Below are positions 22,292 to 33,492 of a DNA stretch of 64,000 bases, piece after piece. Numbering within the stretch: position 1 is the stretch's first letter; the number at the start of each line of letters is the position of its first letter. The stretch spans positions 62,001 to 126,000 of the forward strand of contig WNNJ02003666.1 of assembly GCA_012934845.2 (NCBI GenBank), read 5' to 3'. Source of the DNA: Pomphorhynchus laevis. Lineage: Eukaryota > Acanthocephala > Palaeacanthocephala > Echinorhynchida > Pomphorhynchidae. The position numbers and the translations under genes are program-made. The notes below the pieces were generated by a model. It searched no databases, was not told the DNA's origin, and worked only from the letters and a program-made list of their open reading frames with translations.

Positions 22292-25265
22292 TCATGTGTC
22301 GAGAAGGTGTGAACGGAGGAGGTGTTTGAATGTGATAAAGGAGGGAGCGCGGCGGACGTCGAGAGGGAGTTGATTCCAGGCGAGTGAGGCGGCGACGAGG
22401 AAGGATCGGAGACCATAGTTGTTGGAGTAATTAGGAACGTGGAGTAAGAGGGTATGACAGGAACGCAGCGATAGCAAGGTGGGGCGAGTGTCGTCTAAGA
22501 AAGGAAGGTTGATTAACGATGGGGAGGCGACAGCGATGAGACGAAAAGTTACGAGAAGAAGGCGGAGTTCAATGCGGATATGGATGGTGAGCCAGGAGAG
22601 TTGGGCAAGATATGTGGATATGTGGTCAAAGCGACTGAGACGAAAGAGCATTCGAACGGCTGAGTTGATTATTCGTTGTAGGGGTAGGATGATGAATTTT
22701 AGAGAATTGGCGAAAAGGCTAAGGCAGTAATCGATCTTAGGGAAAAGAAGCGATGAAAGAATAAACACAAGAACGGAAGTCGATAAGGGGGTGGATACGG
22801 TGGATGTCACGGAGAATTAAGGTAGACGAGCGGACCTTATCACGGACGATGGGTTTAAGGGAAAGGTGATCATCGAAATGGAAGCCTAAGAAAGTGAGAT
22901 TGTGTACTATGGGGATGATCAATGAGGCAAAAGATACAGTTGGAGGAGATATGTTTGGTTTACGGGGGAGGATCCACATTATTTTAGACTTGTCGGGGTT
23001 TAGAACGAGATGGAGATTGACGAGACGTTCGTTGATAGAAGAAATACAGTTGGAGGCTGAAATGCCGATATCATGTATGCGATGTGCGGGTGCATGATCA
23101 TAGATAAGGATGTCATCGGCGTATTACATAACGTTAAAAGAGAAAGGTTTGATAAACGGAGAGAGATCGCAAAGCAGAAGAGAGAAATTCAGGGGACCTA
23201 GGACTGAACCTTGTGGGACCCCGCAAAAAATAGGGATGGGAGGGAAGGACAATGAATTAGAACATACGCGATATAAACGGTCGGATAGATATGAGGGAAA
23301 CCATGCTACGGAGGAGGAAGAAAAACCGTACTCATAACGAAGGCGAGAAATGAGAACGGAGTGGTCGAAATGTCAAAGGCGGAGGAGAGGTCGAGGGAGA
23401 TAAAAACACAATATAGAGCCTTGTCTCGAGAAATGAGTAAGTCGTTGTAAACTTTCATGCAGGCAATTTTTGTGGAGAAAAATCCGATCCTTCCTCTTCG
23501 CCGCCTCACTCGCCTGGAATTAACTCCCTCTTGACGTCCGCCGCGCACCCACCTTTATCACATTCAAACACCTCCTCCGTTCATACCTTCTCGACACATG
23601 ATTTACATTTTTGTTTTGTTGTGGTCATGTAAGCGTGCGCTGGCACGCATTTGCCACGTTAAATAAATCTTTTTTATGAGGCGTTCTAAGAGCTTAGAAA
23701 GAGTAGGCAGTAGTGAATTGGGGCGGTAGCTAGTAGGAAGGGAGGGGTTGAGCGATTGTTCCTTAAGGAGGGGACGAACGAATGCGGATTTCCAGTGTGA
23801 AGGGAAGATACGACTGTGGATGGACGAGTTAAACATGGTTGTGTGAAAAGGGGATATCGATGAGCATATGGATTTAAATATGTGGGTAGGCAGGGGATCA
23901 CCAGATGAGGTTTTGCTGGACAAGGACATGAGAACAGATGAGACTTCGGAAGGTAAGACAGGGAGAAGATGAAAGAGTTCCGGAAGGATGAGGCTAGGCT
24001 GGGCACAGTGGGATAGGATGAAGACCGGGGTGTGAGAGAGCAACGTGGATACTTTGGTCTGGAGAAATGACGAATAATCATGGGGATTGATGTTGCACGG
24101 CGAAGAGGAGCGAGCATGGATTGAGTGAAAAGTATTCCAGAGAGTCTTAGAGTTGAATGAAGTGATGATTTTATGCTGCCAGAAGGAGTTGCATTTGGTA
24201 CGTAGTAGGTTGAGATGAGACCGTCGATGAGCAAGATAGGAATCATGGAAAGACGGAGTGATCGAGTGGAAATCACGTCTGAGAGAGCGGTGATAGACTT
24301 GAATAGCATGAGGGAGTCGAAGCTTTGAGAGTACGCTTTGGATGTCAAACCATGGGGCACAGTGCAAGCGACGCTGTGGGTGAGGCTTGAAGGGCAAGAT
24401 AAGATCGAGAATGGATGTGAGTTCAGAGTCGAAAAGAAAGGCGATATCGTGTGGAGAGGAATATGTTATTGTGGGATAGGATAGAGACGATTTGAGTAAA
24501 GCAGAGCGAAGGGAGAGGTCAAGATTTCTCCAAGGGCGACGTAGAATTGTAGGTGTGTGAGGAGGGTTGTGGTTGTGAGTGAGATCAACGGTGACGAGAA
24601 AGTGATCGAATCGACCAGGGTCGAAAATGGACAGTGAGGTGTAGGCAGCAAAATGATTGGGGGCAACGATGATGTCGAGTGCCCTACCAAGGATGTGTGG
24701 GGCAGTTGATATGGGTTTGTAGTTATTGTTGGATAGAATGTTGATGAACTGTTTGGACTCGGTGGAAGAGAGGGGTCAATGCGGATGTTAACGTTGCCAA
24801 GAACGATTGAAGGGATTGAGGACAAAGAACAGTGGGACAGAAGGTCAGCGTGTTCGGTAAAAAATAAGGAGGTAGGAGCTGATGAATCAGGACGGTATAC
24901 AATGGCGAGATCTAGAGTGATCGGGTTAGAAGAATGACAAGTGAGCAGTTCAAAAGAGCAAGGACTGAAAGGGGAAGTGATTTTGCGAATAGACGCGGGG
25001 TGACGGGCGAATGCGACAATACCGCCATGATTAGAAAATTTAGAACGGGATTTGCTGAGGGGGGCGAGCGGATTCGACTAGTGAGCAACCGGCAGAGAGC
25101 AAACGACGGATGGAGAGGTTGTCAGAATCTGAGTGCCATGATTCTGTGAGGCAGAAGAGATCGATGGATTGCTTGGTGAATAGGTTGGGGATGAGATCGG
25201 ATTTATTGAGAATATATCAGTGTTGATATGGGATAGTGGTGAAGACACATAGTGGAGATGGAGCG
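22292..25265 (-). pseudogene. T1 ORF2 (endonuclease-RT), broken
   Basis: The best-preserved stretch, 24397-23680, covers the linker and RT start (LFHLLPVLPSEVSS, SYRPNSLLPTLSKLLERL). RT resumes at 23475 (TKIACMKVYNDLLISRD, SLDLSSAFD) and continues through YADD, NPDKSKIMWIL (about 22980) and the C-terminus at 22292. A one-base loss after LIDFRSC puts the last 170 residues in another frame, and the copy at 63.7 kb has the same loss. Endonuclease residues have changed (GNVN for GDFN, FDH for SDH). Confidence 0.75.
23483..23670 (+). mobile_element. Antisense T-family 3' end inserted in T1
   Basis: About 188 bp of plus-oriented T sequence starts at TCCGATCCTTCCTC and ends AAATAAATC, including the hairpin at 23622-23658. 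It lies inside the RT gene of the minus-oriented T1 copy. Compared with T2, about 20 host codons between LERLIKK and STKIAC are missing, so the insertion came with a target deletion and not a duplication. Confidence 0.8.
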
Positions 25266-26240
25266 CCATCGAATTTTTGGGCGGGTGTGGACAACTTGAA
25301 AATTTCCGTCGATGTTTCGGATGGAGAGAGATGTTTCGCCGTTTTTCTTGGGACGGCGTTTTTCGATGCGGGCAGATGAGAGTTGAGCGATTTCGGAAGG
25401 AGGGGGCGATCGGGGAAAATGCGAGTGACTGAAGAGGACATGAGTTTGAATCATTGAGAGAGGACAGAAGACGCGTGAGAGCAATGCTTGAAAACAATTT
25501 TTAGGAGAGGTTGCTGGTAAGGATTAGATTGAGAAGATTTATTTAGGCGGATGAAGCGACAGAAGAGGTGTTGTTGAAAAATGATAGTTTATCCGAAGGA
25601 ACAAGAGACGAGAGGATGGATCTGAATGCGGAAACATCGTGGTCGAGACGTGATTGTGGAGATAAAGAGGTGGAAGGAGTGATATCAGTGACGATTACGC
25701 AACGATCGCGAGAAGAAAAGCGTTTCCGTAAAGGAAGACAGGTAACGTGAGTTGGTGAGATCACGATAGGAGAGCTGGGAGTTGAGGATATTAAGGTAGT
25801 AGGTTTGACAGCGGAAGACAAAGACGATTTGGATAATATAGAGGGTGGTGAGCGATGTGAGGAAAGGTTATGAGTGGAAGGATAGTAAAGGTTGGTTGAG
25901 GTGATTTTGATTGATGGATGTAGGTTATTGAGAAACGATACAGAAGGGAAGATACGGGGGGGTGTTAGGAAGTGTAGACATGGGATTAGAAGTGCATGTG
26001 GTGACAGGATCAGTGGGTTGACAAAGGATATTAGAAACGACTGGGGTGGTTTGAGTGGACACGTTGGAGGTTGATATGTTCTTATGGGAGAGGTCGCGTT
26101 TGAGTTTGTTGGCACAAAAGCCGCATAGGAATTTTTCTTTAGACTTACCGTTGTCGCATGCGATTGTAGTCCAGACGCTGCAGTCGTGTGTTGAGCACTG
26201 TACTTGTAGTTGAGCACAGTTGGTGTCGGTCGTTGCTGTC
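25203..26240 (-). pseudogene. T1 ORF1 (RNA-binding LINE protein), broken
   Basis: Across shifting frames the minus strand encodes QCSTHDCSVW and LCGFC (C-x4-C and C-x2-C pairs, about 26105-26205), a Pro/Ser/Thr-rich middle, DRCVIVTDITPS with RLDHDVSAF (about 25600), and the end HTRPKIRW at about 25270. The same Cys pairs and the same RLD(D/H)D block occur in ORF1 of the CR1-like element at 41.1-39.9 kb. ORF1 of such elements coats LINE RNA. No single frame spans it. Confidence 0.6.
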
Positions 26241-26295
26241 TTCTTACGTCCTAAATTGAATCGTTATCAGTTGAAATAAAAAGTTTATCAAAAAG

Positions 26296-28424
26296 TTGAA
26301 TATTTATGGGTGTCACTTTCAAATCGCCAACCGATTGTCATTGGCTATCGTAGCCCATGCGCTAAGGTCGGTTGCGTTGTCAACGATTTTTAGAAGTACG
26401 CTTGTTTGCACAATGTGCTTGTTTTGGGAGATCTCAATATGCCTCATGGAGATTGGGAAACGTACACACCCAGAGTAGAATGTGATACTGATTCTTTAGA
26501 GTTACTTGACTCTATTAACGTTTTAAATCTCACTCAACATGTGAGAGAAACTTCACTCATTTCTGTGGGAATCAGCGATCTTTGTTAGATATTTGTCTGG
26601 CCTCAAACGTATGTTTTGTAGACCACGTCACTTACCATGAACTTCTATGATCATAAGACCACTGTGCCCTTTTATTTGACTCCTACTTTTCGCAAAGCCT
26701 TTCAACCCACATATCGTTTCTATATACTGTACAGTGTTTCAAGACGGATTATCAATTGGTCCGTGTGTGGCTTTTCGATATATGTTGGCTGAATCCTCTT
26801 GTGGTTGGTGTTGAAACGGCATGGAAAAAATTTGAGGCGATCCTTTTAGCTTTGCTCTTACACTTCTCACCTAGGAAAGTTACGAAAGTTTGTTTACATT
26901 GTAAACATTGGTTTGATAGTGAACTCCGTCAAGCCTTGAAAGAAAAATATCTATCTTTTAAGAGGTTTAGTGATGGTGAAATTAACAGTTTCTTTCATTA
27001 AGGTAAGGAATCGTTTTGCAAATTTAAAACACAATAAACGGCGTAGTTTTGAAGAAAGGGTGGCACAAGAGGCTTTTCACAACCCTGGTCGCTTGTTCAA
27101 ATACGCGAATTCAAAACATAGAGCGGGACATGTTCGTCTTGTATCGAACAGTGGATATGCCGTCGATGACAATTACGACATCGCTAATGCGTTTGGTGAA
27201 CATATTTTTGATCTCATCATATCCTTCTAACAAACCATCTTTTAACATCCCATTAAAAACACTCACTGATGTCGTTAACATGTTTTTTATTGGGGATGTG
27301 CGAAGAGAGCTTAAAAACCTAAAATCATCGGGGTATGTTTGCCCTGATTTATTGTCGCCTGTATACTTAAAAATGCTAGCAGATGAAGTTTGTATCCCTT
27401 TATATTGTATGTTTATTGCGTCAGTTTCGGTCATATACCCGATCTGTGGAAACGCTCAATTGTAATACCACTGTTTAAAAAAAGCAATCGAACTTGTGTA
27501 GATAATTACAGACTCGTAAGCTTGACTTGCATTTGTTGTCGAATTTTGGAAAAACTACTGTATAAGCATATTAGTGATGATTTGAAATCCAGAAATTTTC
27601 TGTGTATTAACCAACATGGTTTTAGAAGTAATCATTCTACTGTCACAAATCTGCTAGTTGCCCAGAGCTCATGGGCCAATTTAGTTGATGAAGAAGCTTG
27701 TGTTTATATCATCTTCTTTTATTTTTCCAAAGCTTTCGATCACGTACGTTATGATTATCTGAGTTCCAAAATGTGTGCTTTTACGATTAATCCCATTCTA
27801 ATTCGCTAAGGGCAAACTTTATCTTTAGACGTTTATATCGCATTCACGTTAATAACATTTATTCGGGCTGGTATAATACACACTTATGTGTACCACAGTG
27901 CACAGTGCTTGGTTCACTGTTATTCTCCATCTAAATAAATGATTTACCAGGCTTCCTAAGTTCTGACTCTATTATATGCAGATGACCTGAAAATCTGGAG
28001 AGGAATAAAGTCGTATTTAGATACAGAGTGTCTACAGTCAAATATAGATAAAGCTGTGAATTGGGCTCGAATTAACGGTTTATCGGTCAATTCCACCAAA
28101 TGTTCTTTTATGCGTGTTCGATGTCGACAGAGTACTTGGCGGGCAAAATACTATCTTTGTGAAAATTAAATCGAAAATGTAGACTATGTGAAGGATCTCG
28201 GCGTCTGGATTTCCAATTATTTGTCCACTAAGGCGTATCGGATAGTAGGTTTCATTAGTCGTACATTTGATTTTCTTAATCCACGATCATTTCGGATTCT
28301 TACTAACGCATTTATTTTGAGGCATCTGCTATATGCGTCTCAAAGCGTTTATCCGAGGACTAAACAGGAGTCATCAAAGTTGAAAGGTGTGCTCCGTCGG
28401 GCAAAAAAGCAATCTCCCTTGATC
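26296..28424 (+). mobile_element. CR1/Jockey-like LINE, element 1, decayed
   Basis: Plus-strand pieces appear in normal ORF2 order: endonuclease GDLNMPHGDW (about 26430), linker RRSFEERVAQEAFHNPGRLF (about 27045), RT start IPLFKKSNRTCVDNYR with SLTCICCRILEKLL (27465-27555), an INQHGFRSNHST block (27610), a YFSKAFDHV block replacing FDFSKAFD (27720), a motif-B remnant (27870-27930), the ADDLKIWRG block (27975; preceding Tyr out of frame) and the C-terminal block DLGVWISNYLSTK from 28194. At least six frame changes or stops occur. The element ends abruptly at about 28424, where a second LINE begins in the endonuclease. Its 27.8-27.94 kb part is close to 21440-21577. Confidence 0.75.
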
Positions 28425-28808
28425 CTCACTCATGTTCGAGGATCAAGTCGCTCAATTTTAGATCTATGTCTCTCTAGTAGTGAGCATCTGGTTAATCTTA
28501 TAGAGTGCTTTCATCCTCTCAGATGCAGCGATCACCGTCTTTTATCTATTCGGTCTTCTCTAATGGATCGTTCTCGCACTTCATGCCACTCCTTTAATAT
28601 GCACAAAACCGACTATGCTAAACTTAGAGAGTCGCTGTTCAGAGTAGTATGGTCAGATCCCTCACTACACAGAATTGAGTTTGCATTAGATTTTTTCAAG
28701 TGTATTCTACAGGCTGCCATTAGCTATCATATCCCGGTTAAACGATCCTCTAGTGTTGCCTCTCGTCCATCCTGGATTGATCGTCAGATCAACAATGCCA
28801 TAAAGTAG
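28188..28808 (+). pseudogene. Chimeric open frame across the two LINEs
   Basis: One uninterrupted 206-codon frame begins in the RT C-terminus of element 1 (DLGVW ... GVLRRAKKQ) and continues without a stop into the endonuclease and linker of element 2 (ILDLCLSS ... SWIDRQINNAIK). The join lies near 28425. It is an accident of insertion in the same phase, and no function is implied. Confidence 0.7.
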
Positions 28809-30800
28809 CGTGACCGCAAATTCCAAGAATTTAAAAATGGCAATTGTTCCTACCGACTGTACAAACAGGCAAGAAACTTTGCGGCATCGTTAAAAAATCC
28901 AAGCACAAGCATTTTATTGATTCCATCTGCTGCTGTTGCGTGGGCAACTCATCCCATTTCTTCAAACATCTCAGGTCACATCTGAAGCCCGGAATTTTAA
29001 TTCCATGTCTAGCCAACGTACAAGGGACAATTCTGAATGACCCGGAGCTCATGGCAGAGGAATTCATTATTCACTACTCAAATATCGCATCCGAGGTCCC
29101 TTCGTCTTCCAATTATACCCGGTCCTCTGGTCTCCCGAATCATAGATCATGCGTATTTGATTTCAGCGAGCGAGACGTGTTGGAAGTACTGAGACAGCTG
29201 CCGAATTCACTTGCTGCTGGTCCTAGCAAACTGCCTTCCTTACTATTTTATGAATCAGCTGATGTCTTATGTAGACCGCTTTTTCAATTATTTCATGCTC
29301 GATATCTAGCGGCATACTTCCTCATGACTGGAAAAAGTCTCTGGTTCTTCCACTCTTCAAGAAGGACGAACGCACTTCTGTGAATAATTACCGACCTATC
29401 AGTCTCACTTGTGTGGCTTGTAAAGTTCTCGAACAACTAATTGATAAAGCTCTCCGTTTCCACATTGAAAGTCTCAATATATTCAGTGATGTACAATATG
29501 GCTTCAGGAAGAACAGATATACGATCACCAATCTTGCAACATCAAGACACAGTTGGGCTGATTCCATGCGATCAGGTGTTGGACTCGATGTGCTTTTCTT
29601 TGATATTTCTAAAGTCTTCGACTTTGTAAAACATGACATTCTACTCTCAGCACTTTGGCACTCCTGTATCAGAGGTCCTATCCATAGATGGCTGCATTCA
29701 TTCCTGACATCTCGTTTTTTCGCAGTCAAGATCGGCGGTGTCTTGTCTGCATAGCGTCCAATGTTTGTAGGGATTCCTCACGGTGTGTAATCAGCCCACT
29801 ACTCTTCAATGTCTACATCAACTCACTCCCTTCTGTTATAAATTCACAGTGTCTTCTGTACGCTGACGACCTCAAAATATGGCGTATATTGAATAGTCCC
29901 ATTGATGTAACTATACTCCAGAAAGATGTCGAGATGATTTCTCGATGGTGCAATGCTGTCGGACTCAAAGTGAACCCTGCGAAATGTTTCCACCTACATA
30001 TTGGAAAAGGGACTTTCAGTGGTAGCTACCGAATTGATGGCTGTCAGATTGTAAAGGTCTCGCAAATGTCGGACCTGGGTGTGATTGTAACTAGTGACTT
30101 AGGCTCCCGCTCTCATGTCGATCATGTTGTAAGCAAGTGCGTTCGCCTCCTCGGTCTAGTACGTAGAGTGTTCGGTCATCTTGACTCTGTGGGATTGCGT
30201 ACCCTTTACCAATACGCAATCTTCACACACATGCTGTATGGGTCCGTCGTTGCTCACCCTCAGTTCCAGCTTGAGCTGGACGCTTACGAACGCATTCTCC
30301 ATCGGTGCACACATTTTGAGCGGTCTATACGTTCGTTATTTTATGAGGAACGCATGCGCTGTCTTGACGTTCCCCCAGTGCAAATTTAACTAAAATTTAA
30401 TGATCTATGTTCGTGTGGAGGTGCTTGACCATATCAGGCCACTGTTGCAAAGACACGTTTGAGCTCAGAACCAACGATCGCCTACGTGGTCACAACTATA
30501 TGCTGAAGAGAAGACGAGCCTGCAATAAACGAATATCAACAATCCATGATAGAATTGTACCTATCTGGAATGGTCCTCCTGCTGTGATGATAAATGGTAA
30601 CCGGGGGAGTTTTAGACGACGGTTGCGAAATTACCTCAGGATGTGTTGTCTTCATGCCTGAATTGCACATTATTTCGTTTATTTATTTAATTTCTAATTT
30701 TTATTGTTTTCCCTGTTGTGAACCAGCATGTTCGAGCTGTTGAAGCTCGTTTTGTTGTCGAAATATAATAATATTTAATAAACGTTTTTAATTGGTGCAT
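28425..30800 (+). mobile_element. CR1/Jockey-like LINE, element 2, 5'-truncated
   Basis: It begins inside the endonuclease (a THVRGSSRSILDLCLSS block, then CSDHR for the SDH box). The linker follows, then RT: NNYRPISLTCVACKVLEQL (29385), FFDISKVFDFVKHD (29600-29640), SPLLFNVYINSLP (about 29790) and a complete LLYADDLKIWR box (YADD at 29859-29870). The C-terminus around 30407-30661 reads RIVPIWNGPP. The parts lie in four different frames, so several indels have occurred. The tail region after 30661 is AT-rich, with an ATAATAATATTTAATAAA-like end near 30780. Confidence 0.8.
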
Positions 30801-31253
30801 CGAAAATAAAATATCCGTAGCACGAAAAGATCTTAAGTAATCAAATTTCAAAAATGTGGTCGATTATGTTATAATGATCAACTTTTAATAGATCAAGGAT
30901 AATAGCTAGAATTTTCTGTGTATTATTTTGGCTAAATAATAAATTATTATTACAATGCAGAGTTTAACCCACATGGGTTATTTACTCGATCACAACAAAT
31001 CATTGATAAAGTCAAAATAAAATAAAATTAAAAGTAAGGCGATACTCGAATATTCGGGATGTTACAATAATAAATAACATCCCTTAGAAAACTAGCCACA
31101 GGCAGTTCAACTATATTGCAATCAAGACCGTTCTAAGCTCGTAATGATCTGTGGGATAATCGAGAGAATATGTTACTTGATCCATGTCCACAATTCATCC
31201 GATTAAACGAGTTTCCCCTGTGACACCGTCTTCTATTTGTTTAAAAAAAAGAT
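30801..31253. other. AT-rich spacer
   Basis: No gene or element recognised between the end of LINE element 2 and a small T fragment. Confidence 0.4.
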
Positions 31254-31430
31254 TTATTTAACGTGGCAAATGCGTGCCAGCGCACGCTTACATGACCACA
31301 ACCAAACAAAAATGTAATTCAGGTGTCGAGAAAGTGTGAACGGAGGAGATGTTTGAATGTGATAAAGGAGGGGAGCGCGGCGGACGTAGAGAGGGAGTTG
31401 ATTCCAGGCGAGTGAGACGGCGACGAGTTG
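31254..31430 (-). mobile_element. Heavily truncated T-family 3' end
   Basis: About 177 bp carrying the T 3' end only: hairpin at 31263-31299, then the C-terminal codons up to CAGGCGAGTGAGACGGCGACGAG. It is close in sequence to the 22.2-kb copy. Confidence 0.85.
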
Positions 31431-32121
31431 TTATCACATATTCTTACATATCGAAACAGTAAATTTACATTTCAACGGGATCTAAAATTCCTAAAATTGA
31501 TGCTACTCACATGTGATATTCTTGCAAAATGGGAATATTTTACAATCTAAGATTTTAGGGAAATTGATTTAGTGAGGTTCCTATTTATCAAAGATGCTGT
31601 TAGAATATCTCCAAAATGTTCAGTTATCGCAATTATTTCCAAAGTATCTAATTGCTGTATGTACATAAATCATCAACCCATGTCACACTTCTGCACTAGC
31701 TTCCCATTGTAACATCTTTGATATTTCAATATCACAGTTCTATCCTTATATTTTGTCATCAACTTATCTCAAGAATTAGTAGAAATTTCCATTCAGCTTC
31801 ACATATTCACTCAATTGGAGATCGTCGGTAGATCGGTATCATTATGGTCGTGCATGCGGTTCCTCATCACTTTCATTTTTGGACAATTTACCTTCTTGGA
31901 TAAATTGATAAATTTAAATATATTGTTGTTAATCTATGTTGCAGATGCAGATCTCTCTATTGGAGATTAATAATATTATTAATAATATCTCTATTGGAGA
32001 TCAATAATTCATTGGGTGTTATTGTACACAGAACAAACTGATCAACGTTTTACATACTATAGAGATCCTATAAAAATTTATCTTTATAAAATCGTTCATT
32101 ATATTGTCTTTAATAAGCATC
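31431..32121. other. AT-rich DNA without recognised gene
   Basis: Contains nested palindromic words (ATCTCTATTGGAGAT, ATTAATAATATTATTAAT) near 31950-32010. No coding signal. Confidence 0.4.
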
Positions 32122-32591
32122 ATTGCTTTATACGTAGATTGTTTAGTCATTAGTTCATGTATAGTTATAGCTGCTTTAACACAAGAAGTGGATTTTGCGT
32201 GTTTGAATAAATGTCTGTTGTGATATTCCTTGAAATAGTTGCATTTCCTCTAATAGGAGCGATGATTTTATCCGCAGTTAGTACAAATTGGGGCATTGAC
32301 AAGTGGGTATATTTCATTTAAGTGTATGATTGTACAAATCGTGCACGATTGTGGACCATTGCACGTGATCCCACTGTCTCCACGTATGACATTTCTGACA
32401 CTGGCAGTGTGTATATTCATTAAAAAATATTTGCTTAGATTTGTCCAAAGGAAGGGATTGTATGCTGATTTAGAAAGAATTAGAGCATTATCCATTGCGG
32501 TATAATAGAATGTTATTGGTAGCATCACACAATTTTTGAAAATCATAAATTTTACATTGTTTAAATGAAATAATTTTAAAAGTTCAGCCAT
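32122..32591 (-). pseudogene. Unknown repeated sequence X, zinc-finger-like relic
   Basis: A minus-strand frame of 107 codons (32591-32268) contains CNGPQSCTICTIIH and ends APICTNCG. After two stops the reading continues with Cys/His words (NYFKEYHNRHLFKH). The part at about 32130-32300 is repeated as its reverse complement at about 42175-42345, including both stops, so it is a dispersed sequence. I do not recognise the family; spaced Cys and His suggest a metal-binding protein remnant. Confidence 0.4.
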
Positions 32592-32821
32592 ATCATCCTT
32601 GTTTAAGTTGGGTTCAAAGTAGACAATTTTGATGGTAGTTTATAGGCTTGTAAATGATTGAGCCATAATTACATAATGTATTATTAATGTAGTTTATATA
32701 GTTAGCTTAGCTAGTTAAGATGCTGTAAAAGAAATTCTGAATATACCAGTAAATATCCTGGCTGAGTTATAAATGATTTTTGCATTATATTGTTTGATGA
32801 AAGGCCTTTGAAAGTAATTAT

Positions 32822-33017
32822 TAGTCAATTCATAAAAATGACGTTTATTTTAAATTTTATTTTTTATTTTATTTTTTTAACTTGATTTAAATTATAGAAA
32901 ATCTAAAAACAATTTTTAATTTTATTATTTAATTATTAAATTTTGATTTAGCATTATTATGCTTTGTTTATTTTATAATTATATTAAATACGTAGACTCA
33001 GTTAGCTGATTTAATCA
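32822..33017 (-). repeat. Repeat family A, reverse-oriented near-identical copy
   Basis: The reverse complement matches 19987-20186 almost base for base over nearly 200 bp, from AAATCAGCTAACTGAGTCTA to TTTATGAATTGACTAA, with only a handful of differences. Confidence 0.85.
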
Positions 33018-33226
33018 TTCATTAAGATTTAAGAGTTTTTTATTTTTATATTAACCATATTACTAAGTTTTTAACTGTGTTCTGTGTCGTCATTTTTTGA
33101 AGAAGCGAATCTGTACTCACCTTTATTTAGTAGTATGATGTCAGTATTGTTTAATACTCCTCTATGTTTGCTTGAAGACTAGAAATTATATCATTAGTTA
33201 CTTGTTTGCCTTCTTTGTTCCGCTTT

Positions 33227-33263
33227 TCCTCGATCCAGCTATTATTAATAGCTGGATCGAGGA
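33227..33263. repeat. Perfect 17-bp hairpin upstream of the 967-codon ORF
   Basis: Arms 33227-33243 and 33247-33263 (TCCTCGATCCAGCTATT and its complement) are exact with a 3-base loop. It lies about 230 bases before the ORF and could mark the element edge or be a separate insertion. Confidence 0.75.
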
Positions 33264-33492
33264 TAATAGATAAGTCTTGGTTATTATAAATCTTACAATA
33301 CATACAATCCTAAATACATACAATCGAAGAAATTGCTAAATTAATCGGCCTTGAAGAGCGTGTTGTACGTGGCTATACTTAACGATATCGCCAGATCAGC
33401 CGATATAGTGAACACCGAAACTCCTTTATCAATCTTAAACACACAACTTATTATACTAATTACATTCTTCGGTTCGTCTCGCTCAAAAACAC

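Larger units (their letters stand above)
22226..26290 (-). mobile_element. T-family LINE (T1), nearly full length, inactive
   Basis: A 4-kb element runs right to left. Order: ORF1 with a Cys cluster (about 26205-26105) and an RLDHDVSAFRSIL block; ORF2 with endonuclease (FCLTESWHSDSD at about 25000, GNVN in place of GDFN); linker; RT (YADD at 23112-23123); the LHVPNYS tail; and the 3' hairpin at 22236-22272. ORF1 and ORF2 overlap in different frames. Frameshifts and stops, including a TAA directly before YADD, disable it. It is interrupted by an antisense T 3' end (about 23483-23670). Sister copies sit at 31.3, 43.1, 48.2 and 63.2 kb. It looks like an APE-type LINE; the clade is not certain. 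Confidence 0.85.

Noticed and set aside
22479-23337. Plus-strand Arg-rich ORFs (for example 22479-22730, 23110-23337)
   Set aside because: They are antisense shadows of the T1 RT gene.
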